A model generated the notes under the pieces. That model was not told the origin of the DNA and did not search any database. It saw nothing but the letters and a program-made list of their open reading frames with translations. This document shows positions 16,705 to 25,007 of a DNA stretch of 64,000 nt, one piece after another. This DNA is from Bacillus sp. J37 (GTDB lineage: Bacteria; Bacillota; Bacilli; Bacillales; Bacillaceae): contig NZ_JAEK01000020.1 of assembly GCF_000518865.1 (NCBI RefSeq), positions 1 to 64,000 on the forward strand, in the 5' to 3' direction. The stretch's first letter is position 1. Each line of letters opens with the position of its first letter. The position numbers and the translations under genes are program-made.

Positions 16705-16845
16705 TTAATTTTTCCCTAACTGCGTTGGCAGCATTTGTATGGAATGATTTAGCGTATCAAGTTTGCTTTCAATCCTATTGAGCAAATAAAGTGTCACTAC
16801 AATAGGAAAGCCCAGCTCGCTGATAACCGATAACCATTGATCCAT
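16705..16845 (-). CDS. YvrJ-family 46-residue protein
   Basis: An ATG at 16845 opens a 46-codon frame beginning MDQWLSVISELGFPIVVTLY. One hydrophobic helix is followed by a short coiled segment (RIESKLDTLNHSI). This is the YvrJ family signature, a Bacillus protein of unknown function. The ribosome site GGGGTG lies at 16851-16856. It is the third gene of a DUF1659-DUF2922-YvrJ cluster, a combination found repeatedly in Bacillaceae. Confidence 0.8.
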   Translation of the reverse strand: MDQWLSVISELGFPIVVTLYLLNRIESKLDTLNHSIQMLPTQLGKN

Positions 16846-16887
16846 TTTTTCACCCCATTTCGTTTAGGATAAAATATAAATGACAAA

Positions 16888-16920
16888 GAGCTGACAAGAA
16901 GAAAGAAACCTCATCAGCTC
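16888..16920 (-). terminator. Hairpin between DUF2922 and YvrJ genes
   Basis: GAGCTGA (16888-16894) pairs with TCAGCTC (16914-16920) around a 19-nt loop. On the minus strand it is followed by TTTGTCATTT. It could partly terminate or protect the upstream message. Confidence 0.45.
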
Positions 16921-16929
16921 TCAATTGGT

Positions 16930-17148
16930 TTAAGCAAGTCCAACATCTGTTACATTACGCTCAACGATACGCGCACCCTTCTTAGCTACAAATTCGCCAC
17001 CAGTTGTGAAGAAGATGTTGCTCGCTAAGATGTCATCCATTGCTGCATTGATCGCAGCCGGATCAACAGGTTCGATAGGAGAGTCAACGTTAAGCTTAAC
17101 TGTTTTTCCATCAGTGTTTAAAAATTGAAGTTCTAATGTTTTTGCCAT
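16930..17148 (-). CDS. DUF2922 family protein
   Basis: A 72-residue soluble protein. 'LELQFLNTDGKTVKLNVDSP' and the C-terminal '...GARIVERNVTDVGLA' are characteristic of DUF2922, whose function is unknown. A very strong site (AAAGGAGGTGA) precedes the ATG. It lies between the DUF1659 and YvrJ genes and is probably co-transcribed with them. Confidence 0.85.
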   Translation of the reverse strand: MAKTLELQFLNTDGKTVKLNVDSPIEPVDPAAINAAMDDILASNIFFTTGGEFVAKKGARIVERNVTDVGLA

Positions 17149-17189
17149 GTGGTCACCTCCTTTCTCTCAAGTACCAAACGCTCATGCGA

Positions 17190-17408
17190 TTAAGGGTTGA
17201 TTTGGTTAGAGTCGTTTCGCTCGATAGATGAAAGTGTTTCAGTTTGTAAGCTTGCCAGGGCTTGAGCAACCTGAAGCAACTCATCAGGTGTTGCAGTTGT
17301 TTTCACATTGTTGTAGTTTTTACGCTTTAAAATAACTTTGCCATCTTCGTCCAAGCCCATGTCGAACACAAGACTTAATTGTGAATCAAGGATAACTTGA
17401 CTTGCCAT
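17190..17408 (-). CDS. DUF1659 family protein
   Basis: A 72-residue protein starting MASQVILDSQLSLVFDMGLD, a DUF1659 pattern with no known function. I place the start at the ATG at 17408, because the in-frame GTG at 17417 is inside the ribosome site AAAGGAGGTGATC. It is the first gene of the cluster. DUF1659 and DUF2922 proteins share the 'strand-D-G-K-strand' opening and may be related pairs. Confidence 0.85.
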   Translation of the reverse strand: MASQVILDSQLSLVFDMGLDEDGKVILKRKNYNNVKTTATPDELLQVAQALASLQTETLSSIERNDSNQINP

Positions 17409-17491
17409 GCTGATCACCTCCTTTCGCCCTCTATATATAAAAAAAGGGGAGGAGAGTAGCGTGAAATTGAAAAAAAATTAATGTTTTTTTC

Positions 17492-17550
17492 GGGACAGGG
17501 GGACAGGTTCCTCGTCCCATCTGGGACAAGGAACCTGTCCCCCTGGTCCA
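17492..17550. repeat. Inverted doublet of the dispersed palindrome
   Basis: Two head-to-head copies, cores 17500-17518 and 17523-17541, are bounded by GGGACAGG and CCCTGGTCC. Together they can fold as one long hairpin. They lie upstream of the DUF1659 gene, outside any gene. Confidence 0.85.
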
Positions 17551-17633
17551 TAGAAAAACCCTAACAATGTACCTGAAAAGGGTCATTATTAGGGTTATAA
17601 ACTTCGGTGGTATTGCACTCAGTTCAGGCGGTT

Positions 17634-17652
17634 GGGACAAGGAACCTGTCCC
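17634..17652. repeat. Dispersed palindrome with CCGACCC tail
   Basis: GGGACAAGGAACCTGTCCC with the CGACCC tail ending at 17660. It sits just beyond the 3' end of the SH3 protein gene. Confidence 0.85.
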
Positions 17653-17685
17653 CCCGACCCAAAGCCGGCCAACCACCGAGCCGCA

Positions 17686-18474
17686 TTATTTTTCTTGGAT
17701 AATTCTTCCGGAGATCCAGCCGGTTTTGCCGGTTTTTGTTTCGACTTTGAGCCATGTGATGCCGCTGTTGTCGGTTTTTTGTTCGTCGAGGTATGTGACG
17801 GTATCGTCTTTGATGATAGCTGCAACGATTTTAGCGTCCAGCGTAGGATTGGCGCGGATGTTACCGCCGCTGGTTTTGTATTGGTCTGTTAAAGTGTATT
17901 CCTTAGGGTTCACCTTTGCACTTACTTCATCCACTTTTGCTAGAAAATTCCCTTGATAGCTTTTAATATCAAAGCCTAGATCTTTTTGGACTTTTTCTTC
18001 TGTCATCCATTTGTCAAAGCGGTCCCACGTTTGGGAGTAGGAGCTTGTCGGGTTATTGATGATGGCAAGTGGCAATAGAATGGCAAGGGCAAATCCAACA
18101 AGACGGAATGTCCTTTTCCATTTGGCTTTGTTTCGCGTACGCTTTTTTGTGAGTGTTTCTGTTTTGCTGGATGTTGTTAAGAGAAAAGCAAAAAGCTCTT
18201 CAGTTCCTTCGATCCAGGAAGGAATCGAATAGTCCCCTTGATTTCTCCTTTTGGTCAGCATTCTATGAAAGAACACCATTACCGGATAGGATAAGTGATA
18301 AACGGCCTTATGCAGTAAAATGCTGCCCAAATGGATGAGTCTTGGTGCTAAATGAAAAAGAATAGGCCGCATGAGAATGATCATGATAAACGTGAAAATA
18401 GCAATTCTGAGCCAAATGGGTAGCAGGGCAAGTGGTACCCATAGCCAGTATAGTTGCTGAAGTATGGTTTCCAC
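17686..18474 (-). CDS. Membrane protein with C-terminal SH3b domain
   Basis: A 262-residue protein. Hydrophobic segments lie near residues 10-40 and 120-140. Between them is a cytoplasmic basic stretch, and the C-terminal ~70 residues ('SGGNIRANPTLDAKIVAAI', 'GITWLKVETKTGKTGWISGR') form a bacterial SH3 domain, probably outside the membrane and binding wall peptide. The start is GTG at 18474, with AAGGGGAG overlapping the end of the upstream gene, so the two genes are coupled. The pairing with a band-7-like protein suggests a membrane-envelope complex (inference). I know no named homologue. Confidence 0.75.
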   Translation of the reverse strand: METILQQLYWLWVPLALLPIWLRIAIFTFIMIILMRPILFHLAPRLIHLGSILLHKAVYHLSYPVMVFFHRMLTKRRNQGDYSIPSWIEGTEELFAFLLTTSSKTETLTKKRTRNKAKWKRTFRLVGFALAILLPLAIINNPTSSYSQTWDRFDKWMTEEKVQKDLGFDIKSYQGNFLAKVDEVSAKVNPKEYTLTDQYKTSGGNIRANPTLDAKIVAAIIKDDTVTYLDEQKTDNSGITWLKVETKTGKTGWISGRIIQEK

Positions 18475-18479
18475 TCTCG

Positions 18480-19412
18480 TTACTCCCCTTTAGCCGATTG
18501 ATAGTGATCACGTAAATCATCGAGCTGATCTTCTTCTGTTGTCCTCATCGAAAGGCGGGTCTGGTTGCCACTGCCGCTAAATTCATAAGGAAAATAAGTT
18601 TTAATTTTTTCTACCTGCCTATCAATTTCGACTTTATCAACAGTAGGGTCCATCATCAGGTTTTTCACTTGGTGTTGTACCTCAAGCCTGAACGCTTCTT
18701 CGTTATGAATGCGGGTTTGGACAACTTCTAGGGCAGCTTTATTATCTTCAGCAATAAAAAGGGCATTAAGAAGATTCCCTTTTTCAATTTCCCTTTGAAT
18801 TTCACCTGCAACAAAGCGGGCCTCACGCATTTTAATTTCTTTTTCGTGCAATCTTAGCTCGCTATCTTGATCCTGCTTCCAATATTGTTTGTCATGCTCT
18901 TGATCTCGGTGACTTTGCTTGACAAGAACATTAATATCAGAAATCACAACCCCAACCTGCTTTAAACCGGCTACCATGGAAGAGTGTTCATGAAGATCCT
19001 CAATATGCTTTTTCACTTGCTTGGAATCTGAGATCGGGTAATCGGTTGTGATTTCCTCAAGCCAGTAAGGAAGCTTCTTTTTAATATATGTCACAATTTC
19101 ACCTGCACCCTGTTGAACAAGGGAAATCGGATCAACCACTTTATAATCAATGGAAAGATCAATTAAAAAGTCACGACCTCTGTCTAATGAAGGGTACTCT
19201 TCTTCACATTGGAAACTCTGTGTCGCCATGTTAACAATGTAGACCTTCGTGTATTTCCCGGCACGAAGATCACTGCGGCTTAAGCGGTCACCATTTTTAA
19301 CAACTTGATAGTTATTTTGTTCATTTGTATAAACAAACGCCTGATTCATAGAGGAAGCTGGCGGCTTTTCAAAAAAACTAAATTTGACGGGTTGAACGTC
19401 GATGAGATTCAT
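18480..19412 (-). CDS. Band-7/SPFH-like cytoplasmic protein
   Basis: A 310-residue protein with no signal peptide or membrane helix. Residues about 55-180 ('RGRDFLIDLSIDYKVVDPIS', 'IVTYIKKKLPYWLEEIT', 'VVISDINVLV') follow the pattern of a stomatin/prohibitin (SPFH) domain. Residues 185-270 are charged and probably coiled coil. The domain call is from pattern, not a search. It starts at ATG 19412 behind AAAGGAGGATC and is co-transcribed with the SH3b membrane protein 5 nt downstream. Function unknown. Confidence 0.65.
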   Translation of the reverse strand: MNLIDVQPVKFSFFEKPPASSMNQAFVYTNEQNNYQVVKNGDRLSRSDLRAGKYTKVYIVNMATQSFQCEEEYPSLDRGRDFLIDLSIDYKVVDPISLVQQGAGEIVTYIKKKLPYWLEEITTDYPISDSKQVKKHIEDLHEHSSMVAGLKQVGVVISDINVLVKQSHRDQEHDKQYWKQDQDSELRLHEKEIKMREARFVAGEIQREIEKGNLLNALFIAEDNKAALEVVQTRIHNEEAFRLEVQHQVKNLMMDPTVDKVEIDRQVEKIKTYFPYEFSGSGNQTRLSMRTTEEDQLDDLRDHYQSAKGE

Positions 19413-19948
19413 ATTGTGATCCTCCTTTTAAATACCATCATGTTTTCATATCGTTCAGCATTATGCGGCTTGTTTTCAGTCTGACTAACTAACGTTGTTT
19501 GCATTTTCACAAATATACATGTCCCTTAATAGGCATGTTTTCATTATAAGCATGGCTTCGCGAAAAAATGACTATTTTGATTGCTTCCATTTTTAAAGAA
19601 GTTAAAACTGCTTCATGTAGTTTTGTGTCTAACCTTGTCAAATCTTTTCTACTAGATTAGTATACAAAAAAGGAGACGGCTTTCCTAGTTGTGTAGGATA
19701 TTAAAAATTTCTTTGAACTGTGGTTAAGCGCACGACATCCAGCTCAGCGCCTAGCCCCTCTATGGTCTAGCTAATTTATTGAAGGCAAAGAACGCCCTCT
19801 ATTCTAAATCGTCTTATGCATGTCGGGACTGATCAATGCGCTTGCGCTTTTGTTCAGTTGTCCGCTATTTTGACATAGCATCATGTATAATGGGAGATAC
19901 TATGCTATTATCAAATTTTGTTTTAAAAGAAAGGGGAGGTGGATTCAA
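19413..19948. other. Intergenic region between divergent genes
   Basis: A 536-bp gap holding promoters for both neighbours (not resolved), a hairpin-element copy at 19733-19860, and the ribosome site AAGGGGAGGTGG at 19931-19942 for the downstream gene. No gene is seen. Confidence 0.4.
19733..19860. repeat. Bacillus hairpin repeat (family C), degenerate copy
   Basis: It shares its ends with the element at 28493-28676: 'CAGCGCCTAGCCCC' on the left, and 'TGTCGGGACTGATCAA' with 'GCGCTTGCGCTTTT' on the right. The central hairpin arms have diverged. Repeats of this type are widespread between genes in Bacillaceae. Confidence 0.7.
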
Positions 19949-22147
19949 ATGTTTTTGCTGAAAACAAAGTGGTTGTTGATCAGCTTATTTGTTTTAGTTG
20001 AGATATTCGTTTTAGTTGCAGATTTATTCCTTCCTATTAAACATATTGCTTTTTCAATCCTACATATTACCATCTCCTTAGTAACGGTGGTTTTTATCTT
20101 ATTTCTTATTTATGTGATGAACAAAACGACGAAAGAACTCAAACATAGTAATGAACGGTTAAGATATATTTTTGATTCATTAGATGTTGCAATATGGTCG
20201 CATGATATGAAAACAGATCATTTAATGATTACACCAGGAATTGAAAAGTTATATGGGTATTCCATGGATGAATTTTATCGTGATCAGCTTTTATGGAGAA
20301 AGGTTGTTCTTCCGGAAGATCAGAAGGTCATTGAAGAGCGGCTGCAGCAATTGACTAAGAAGGAGCCAGTCACAAGCTTTTATCGTATTGTTCGGCCGGA
20401 TGGAAAGGTTCGCTGGATTCGTGATCGGGGTATACCGACTTATGATGAAAAAGGGGATTTTGTCGATTTTTCAAGTGTCTTATTTGATGTAACAGAGCAA
20501 AAGGAGCGGGAGGAGCGCTACCGGGGAATAGTAGAAATGTCTCCTGATATTATCGCTGTTATTAGGGATTGGAAGTTTGTGTTTATTAATAAAGCGGGAA
20601 ACGAGCTTTTTGGCACCTCTGATATTATTGGACGTCATGTACTGGAATTTGTCTCTACTGAGAATGTGAGGAGTGTTAAGGACATTGTTCAGGAGATGGA
20701 TGACAATGACCATGATATTGAAAAAAATTACTTCGAATGTCAGCTTTTATTATCAAATGGTGATGTGATTGATGCAGAAGTTTCTCTTATGAAAATTTTG
20801 TATGAAGGCAGAATCGCAAAGCTTGTAGTCGGTCGCGATATTACCGAACGAAAAAAAGCTCAGCAATTGATTCACAATATGGCCTACTATGATTCGGTTA
20901 CAAATCTTCCTAATCGAAACATGTTCAAAGAGCATGTAAATAACAGTTTAACAACAAATGGTGAAAACCAAGAGCTTGCTGTCTTATTTTTAGATTTGGA
21001 TCGATTTAAGGTGATTAATGATACAAAAGGACATTCAACTGGTGATCTTTTATTAAAGGATGTTGCAGATCGCATACGAAATACAGTGAAAAGTGATGGC
21101 CTTGTTTCCCGCCAAGGGGGAGATGAATTCTTAATCCTTCTCGAAGGAAAGAAGAAGGAAGAAATTGAAAAAATTGCCCAGCAAATCATAGACGATTTTT
21201 CCCGTCCGTTCTATGTTCATTGTGAAGAAATTTTTGTGACAGCCAGCATCGGTATTAGTCTTTATCCTTATGATGGAAAAGATCAGGAAACGTTGATTAA
21301 AAATGCGGATACCGCTATGTATTTGGCGAAAGAACATGGAAAAAATAATTTTCAGTACTATAATGAGGGTCTTAACACCCAATCAACAAGAAAAATGGTC
21401 CTTGAAGTTGGATTGCGAAAAGCACTTGATACAAATCAGTTTAACATGGTGTACCAGCCTCAGTTTGAACTGGAAACAGGTACGATTATTGGAGTGGAGG
21501 CTTTAATTCGTTGGGAGCATCCGGAGCTTGGTCCAATTTCCCCTGTGGAATTCATTCCGATTGCTGAAGAAACAGGGTTGATTGTTCAAATTGGAAAATG
21601 GATTTTACAACAAGTATGTAGAGATTATAATCAATGGAAGCAACTTGGCCATGGATCAATCAAGATGGCTGTCAATATTTCAGTTCGTCAAATGCAGGAA
21701 CAGGAATTTATCAGCAGTGTGAAGCAAGTCATGGAAGAATATAATGTCGATCCTAACATGTTTGAACTTGAAATTACGGAAAGTATTATGCAAAATATCA
21801 ATCAATCGATTGTCATATTGAAGGAGCTAAAACAACTTGGCGTCAAAATCGCCATTGATGATTTTGGAAAAGGCTACTCCTCATTAAGCTATTTAAAACA
21901 TCTGCCGATTGATAAAATCAAAGTGGATAAATCATTTGTTGATGATATTTTGGACCCAACTCACAATGGTTCAATTGCAAAAGCCATCATTGATATGGGA
22001 CATATTATGAAATTCACCGTCATTGCCGAGGGGATTGAAGAAGAGAAACAAGTAGACTTTTTATTGAAAAATAACTGTAAACTGGGACAAGGGTTCTTTT
22101 TTAGTAAGCCATTGCCTGAGTATGAGATACGGAAGTTGTTCAGTTGA
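19949..22147 (+). CDS. Membrane PAS-PAS-GGDEF-EAL cyclic-di-GMP protein
   Basis: A 732-residue protein: two N-terminal helices (residues 5-60), a PAS domain (about 75-190), a second PAS (about 195-310), GGDEF (about 315-475) and EAL (about 490-730). The cyclase motif GGDEF is intact, as are the EAL motif (EALIRWEHP), the 'ELEITES' and 'IDDFGKGYSS' metal/catalytic segments and the 'AEGIE' motif, so both activities are possible. The ATG at 19949 has AAGGGGAGGTGG. An earlier in-frame ATG at 19883 has none. It is monocistronic with its own terminator. Confidence 0.92.
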   Translation: MFLLKTKWLLISLFVLVEIFVLVADLFLPIKHIAFSILHITISLVTVVFILFLIYVMNKTTKELKHSNERLRYIFDSLDVAIWSHDMKTDHLMITPGIEKLYGYSMDEFYRDQLLWRKVVLPEDQKVIEERLQQLTKKEPVTSFYRIVRPDGKVRWIRDRGIPTYDEKGDFVDFSSVLFDVTEQKEREERYRGIVEMSPDIIAVIRDWKFVFINKAGNELFGTSDIIGRHVLEFVSTENVRSVKDIVQEMDDNDHDIEKNYFECQLLLSNGDVIDAEVSLMKILYEGRIAKLVVGRDITERKKAQQLIHNMAYYDSVTNLPNRNMFKEHVNNSLTTNGENQELAVLFLDLDRFKVINDTKGHSTGDLLLKDVADRIRNTVKSDGLVSRQGGDEFLILLEGKKKEEIEKIAQQIIDDFSRPFYVHCEEIFVTASIGISLYPYDGKDQETLIKNADTAMYLAKEHGKNNFQYYNEGLNTQSTRKMVLEVGLRKALDTNQFNMVYQPQFELETGTIIGVEALIRWEHPELGPISPVEFIPIAEETGLIVQIGKWILQQVCRDYNQWKQLGHGSIKMAVNISVRQMQEQEFISSVKQVMEEYNVDPNMFELEITESIMQNINQSIVILKELKQLGVKIAIDDFGKGYSSLSYLKHLPIDKIKVDKSFVDDILDPTHNGSIAKAIIDMGHIMKFTVIAEGIEEEKQVDFLLKNNCKLGQGFFFSKPLPEYEIRKLFS

Positions 22148-22149
22148 AG

Positions 22150-22178
22150 CCCCTGTGGAAAGATCTGCAGGGGTTTTT
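22150..22178 (+). terminator. Terminator of the GGDEF-EAL gene
   Basis: CCCCTG (22150-22155) pairs with CAGGGG (22168-22173), followed by TTTTT. Confidence 0.7.
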
Positions 22179-22208
22179 GCTTTGTTGGTTAAGGTTGATA
22201 TGGTGTGG

Positions 22209-22312
22209 GACGCAACTAAGTGGGAAAACGACGCAACATTTGTATGTTTTGACGCAAAGAAGCATCGGATAGACGCAACTAAACCTAAAATGACACAACA
22301 CAAATCACAAGC
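22209..22312. repeat. Phased array 1: GACGCAAC every 21 bp
   Basis: The word GACGCAAC (variants GACGCAAA, GACACAAC) starts at 22209, 22230, 22251, 22272 and 22292, giving intervals of 21, 21, 21 and 20. The 12-13 bp between words are not conserved. The array lies between two convergent genes, after a terminator. Confidence 0.8.
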
Positions 22313-22385
22313 CCATGAATTCCGGTACTGCCAGCTGTGGATACAAGAAAAACAGCAGCATATTTTTGTTTTGCTGCTGTTTTTC

Positions 22386-23165
22386 TTAAATTCTACTAAA
22401 ATACTCAGCACTTTCAATCATCAATCGACAGTCCAGAAATTGACTTTCACTCAAATCAATCTCAAAAATAAAATCTGTATCTCCGACGAAAGGCTTCACC
22501 GTTGCCCAGTTGATGCTTCCTTTTCCAAGCGGCAATGAATCATGCTCTACACCAAGTGAATCAACAAGGTGATAGTAGTCAGCGTATGAAGAGTAGGTTT
22601 CTAGATGATGCTCCAACGCTCGATTATTACCTTTTAACGCAATGAAAGTATGGCTAACATCAATATTTAAAGGCAAATGAAGGGGACGGACGATTTCGTT
22701 AAGTAGATGTGGATTCTCAGCTGAAAAAATTCCTTCTGTTGTATCCTCCCATAAAAATGATTGATTACAAATATGAAGAATTTCCTCAATGCGTTTTCTC
22801 ATTTCATACCGTTTTTCCTTATCCGCGAAATTGGAGCATTCAGAATCTGAATAATGACAATGTATAATACATTTGATGTTTTCCTGCTTACAAATAGATG
22901 CAATAAGTTCACTGGACCAATTATAAAATTGGCGCATCTCCGGACTGGAGCTAATAATATCTAAATACCGACCGTGGTGTTTCATCGGATGATGAAGGTA
23001 GACGCGAATTCCTCTTGCTTTTAACAGACGAATGTAATCAACAATTTCATACGGATGATACAGGTTTTTCTCTGTTAAATGAAGCTCCATAATCTCAGGC
23101 TGATAAAGAAGACGATCACGTATCTGCTCTTCACTAATAGCGGCCTTTAATCGAATGTACCGAAT
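22386..23165 (-). CDS. TIM-barrel sugar-phosphate isomerase/epimerase-like protein, start codon uncertain
   Basis: The product reads like an AP-endonuclease-2/xylose-isomerase-type TIM barrel ('IRLKAAISEEQI', 'CIIHCHYSD', 'LNIDVSHTFIALKG', 'YHLVDSLGVEHDSLPLGKG', 'FIFEIDLSES'). The metal-ligand style His, Asp and Glu residues are present, but the substrate is unknown. The frame stays open upstream to 23432, but that extension is encoded by a dispersed repeat element (23278-23402) and is not credible protein. The only good ribosome site, AAAGGAG at 23175-23181, is followed after 9 nt by ATT, not ATG. I place the provisional start there. It may be a decayed start or a gene truncated by the repeat. 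Confidence 0.6.
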   Translation of the reverse strand: MRYIRLKAAISEEQIRDRLLYQPEIMELHLTEKNLYHPYEIVDYIRLLKARGIRVYLHHPMKHHGRYLDIISSSPEMRQFYNWSSELIASICKQENIKCIIHCHYSDSECSNFADKEKRYEMRKRIEEILHICNQSFLWEDTTEGIFSAENPHLLNEIVRPLHLPLNIDVSHTFIALKGNNRALEHHLETYSSYADYYHLVDSLGVEHDSLPLGKGSINWATVKPFVGDTDFIFEIDLSESQFLDCRLMIESAEYFSRI

Positions 23166-23277
23166 AGTTCTCAGCTCCTTTAAGTAGATCCCTAATAAAG
23201 TGTATTCAGAAATATTAGCTTCTATTAAATAATTATAAATAAAGGGCTGTTCGGTTTTAATATTTTTAAAGCTGCTA

Positions 23278-23402
23278 GTGGAATGGAGCGGAAGACACTT
23301 GACTCCTGCGGGAAGTAGAGGAAAGGCTGAGACCCCGCAGGCGAAGCCGAGGAGGCTCAGCTTCCTCCCCGGCGACTCTTGTGTCTGGAGCGCAATGCAA
23401 CG
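23278..23402. repeat. Bacillus GC-rich repeat element (family B)
   Basis: It begins GGAATGGAGCGGAAGACAC and ends GTCTGGAGCGCAATGCAACG, with imperfectly inverted termini and inner GC-rich hairpins (GACTCCTGCGGG, GAGACCCCGCAGG, CCGAGGAGGCTCAGC). It is a well-known type of Bacillus intergenic repeat. It abuts the 5' side of the TIM-barrel gene. A shortened, inverted copy is at 26402-26488. Confidence 0.75.
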
Positions 23403-23430
23403 GACTAAGTTTTTAAAAGCACCAAACACC

Positions 23431-23458
23431 AAAAACCCTGAAAGAAATCCTCCCAGGG
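23431..23458 (-). terminator. Terminator of the first brnQ gene
   Basis: CCCTG (23436-23440) pairs with CAGGG (23454-23458). Five A on the plus strand give a U-run on the minus strand. Confidence 0.55.
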
Positions 23459-24769
23459 CTAAGCTCTATTTACCATACTAATCACATACCCAACAACGAT
23501 ACCAATAACCGCAGGTATAAACCAACCAATTCCAATCGTAAATAACGGGATAAAATCTAAATTCAATCCATCCATATTCACACCAGCTGCCATCAATCCA
23601 TCAATGATACTGAAAACGGCCGTGATACTTAAACTAATGATATATACAATTGATTTTGCTGGTAGTACATACTCTAAAAATGATAACAGAATCAAAACAA
23701 TCGCTAAAGGATAGAGAGCTGTTAACAATGGAACTGACAAAGAAATCAGTTGTGATAAGCCGAAGTTCGCTACACATGTACTGAATATAGATAGAATTAG
23801 AACGATTTGTTTATAACGTAATTTCGGAAACGCCTTTGATAGATAGTTTCCGCAAGCAGATATCAAGCCCACACTTGTTGTTAAACAAGCAAATGTGATC
23901 GCAAGTCCCAACACTATTTTTCCAAGAGGACCGAATAAAGCACTGGCTGTTGAAGATAAAATGGCGCCTCCGTTGTCTAGATATCCTATTGATGATACGC
24001 TTGAAGCACCGATAAACGCTAGCGATGCATAAACAAACACAAGCCCTGCGCTTGCGATAAGTCCTGCTTTTATACATACCTTCGTAATGGCAAATCGGTC
24101 TTTTATTCCCTGCTCTTTAATGGAAGAAATCACCACGATCCCAAATACAAGAGCACTTAACGTATCCATTGTTAAATATCCTTCTAAAAATCCCTTGAAA
24201 AACGCACCCTCTACATAATCACCTTGTGGCGCTTGAAAACTTCCCATCGGTGTGAGCAGTGCTTTTCCAGTTAGGATAACAAGAATAGTTAATAAAGCAG
24301 GTGTCAGTATTTTTCCAATCCGATCAACTAATTTGCTCGGATTTAATGATAACCAATACGTAAGTGTAAAATAGATGATGGTATAAATTAATAGAGGTGT
24401 TTTTGTATCTATTAATTGTTCTGGAAGAAATGGGATCACACTAATTTCATAAGAAACTGTCCCGGTTCTTGGAATTCCGAAAAAGGGACCAATTGTTAAA
24501 TACAAAATAATCGGAAAAATCAGACCAAATGTTGGGTGAACTTTGTTTCCGATTGTTTGAATGTCATTACCCGATAGTGCAATCGCAACAATTCCTAAAA
24601 ATGGTAGACCAACCCCGGTAATTAAAAATCCTAAAATGGCTGTCCAAGTATGGACTCCGGCCTGTTGTCCCAATGCTGGTGGGAAAATCATATTTCCTGC
24701 ACCAAAAAAGAGCGCAAATAGCATTAAACCGATAACAATTGTTTGCTTACCGGATTGTGTTTGTTTCAT
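23459..24769 (-). CDS. brnQ: Branched-chain amino acid:cation symporter BrnQ
   Basis: A 436-residue LIVCS-family carrier with about 12 membrane helices, importing Leu, Ile and Val with Na+ or H+. Signatures include 'LFALFFGAGNMIFPPALG' at the N-terminus and 'LSLNPSKLVDRIGKILTP' midway. The start is the ATG at 24769 behind AGGAGG. The reading frame extends to 24835 without a second ribosome site. It is divergent from a paralogue at 25008. The 238-bp gap between them is very AT-rich. Confidence 0.92.
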   Translation of the reverse strand: MKQTQSGKQTIVIGLMLFALFFGAGNMIFPPALGQQAGVHTWTAILGFLITGVGLPFLGIVAIALSGNDIQTIGNKVHPTFGLIFPIILYLTIGPFFGIPRTGTVSYEISVIPFLPEQLIDTKTPLLIYTIIYFTLTYWLSLNPSKLVDRIGKILTPALLTILVILTGKALLTPMGSFQAPQGDYVEGAFFKGFLEGYLTMDTLSALVFGIVVISSIKEQGIKDRFAITKVCIKAGLIASAGLVFVYASLAFIGASSVSSIGYLDNGGAILSSTASALFGPLGKIVLGLAITFACLTTSVGLISACGNYLSKAFPKLRYKQIVLILSIFSTCVANFGLSQLISLSVPLLTALYPLAIVLILLSFLEYVLPAKSIVYIISLSITAVFSIIDGLMAAGVNMDGLNLDFIPLFTIGIGWFIPAVIGIVVGYVISMVNRA

Positions 24770-24892
24770 AATTTCCTCCTGAAAAGCTATATTAATAAAA
24801 TTCCCTAAATTTCGACACAAAGGATAGTGTAGCATAAATTATAAGAATTTTATAGAAAAAAATAAATTTTATAATAACTTCCAATTTTAAAA

Positions 24893-24905
24893 TTTATATT
24901 AGAAT
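24893..24905. promoter_or_regulatory. Possible CodY-like palindrome between the brnQ genes
   Basis: AATTTTAAAATTT resembles the CodY box (AATTTTCWGAAAATT) with a shortened centre. It lies in the divergent control region of two branched-chain amino acid carriers, a usual kind of CodY target. In DNA this AT-rich the match is weak evidence. Confidence 0.25.
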
Positions 24906-25007
24906 AATCTTAATTGTTTTAATACTCTATCTATTTTCAATAGACTAGATTTTATAGTGGCTCCTTGTTATAATTCAGCCTATTATACGGAAGGAGCTTG
25001 GTTAACC

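Noticed and set aside
22122-22538. 138-codon plus-strand frame
   Set aside because: It crosses a terminator and the 21-bp array and then runs antisense to the TIM-barrel gene.
23168-23432. N-terminal extension of the TIM-barrel gene to 23432
   Set aside because: The extension is translated repeat element, and the TTG start lies in the upstream terminator hairpin.
24770-25007. T-box or riboswitch before the brnQ genes
   Set aside because: No T-box sequence, specifier stem or terminator/antiterminator pair was found; the gap is short and AT-rich.
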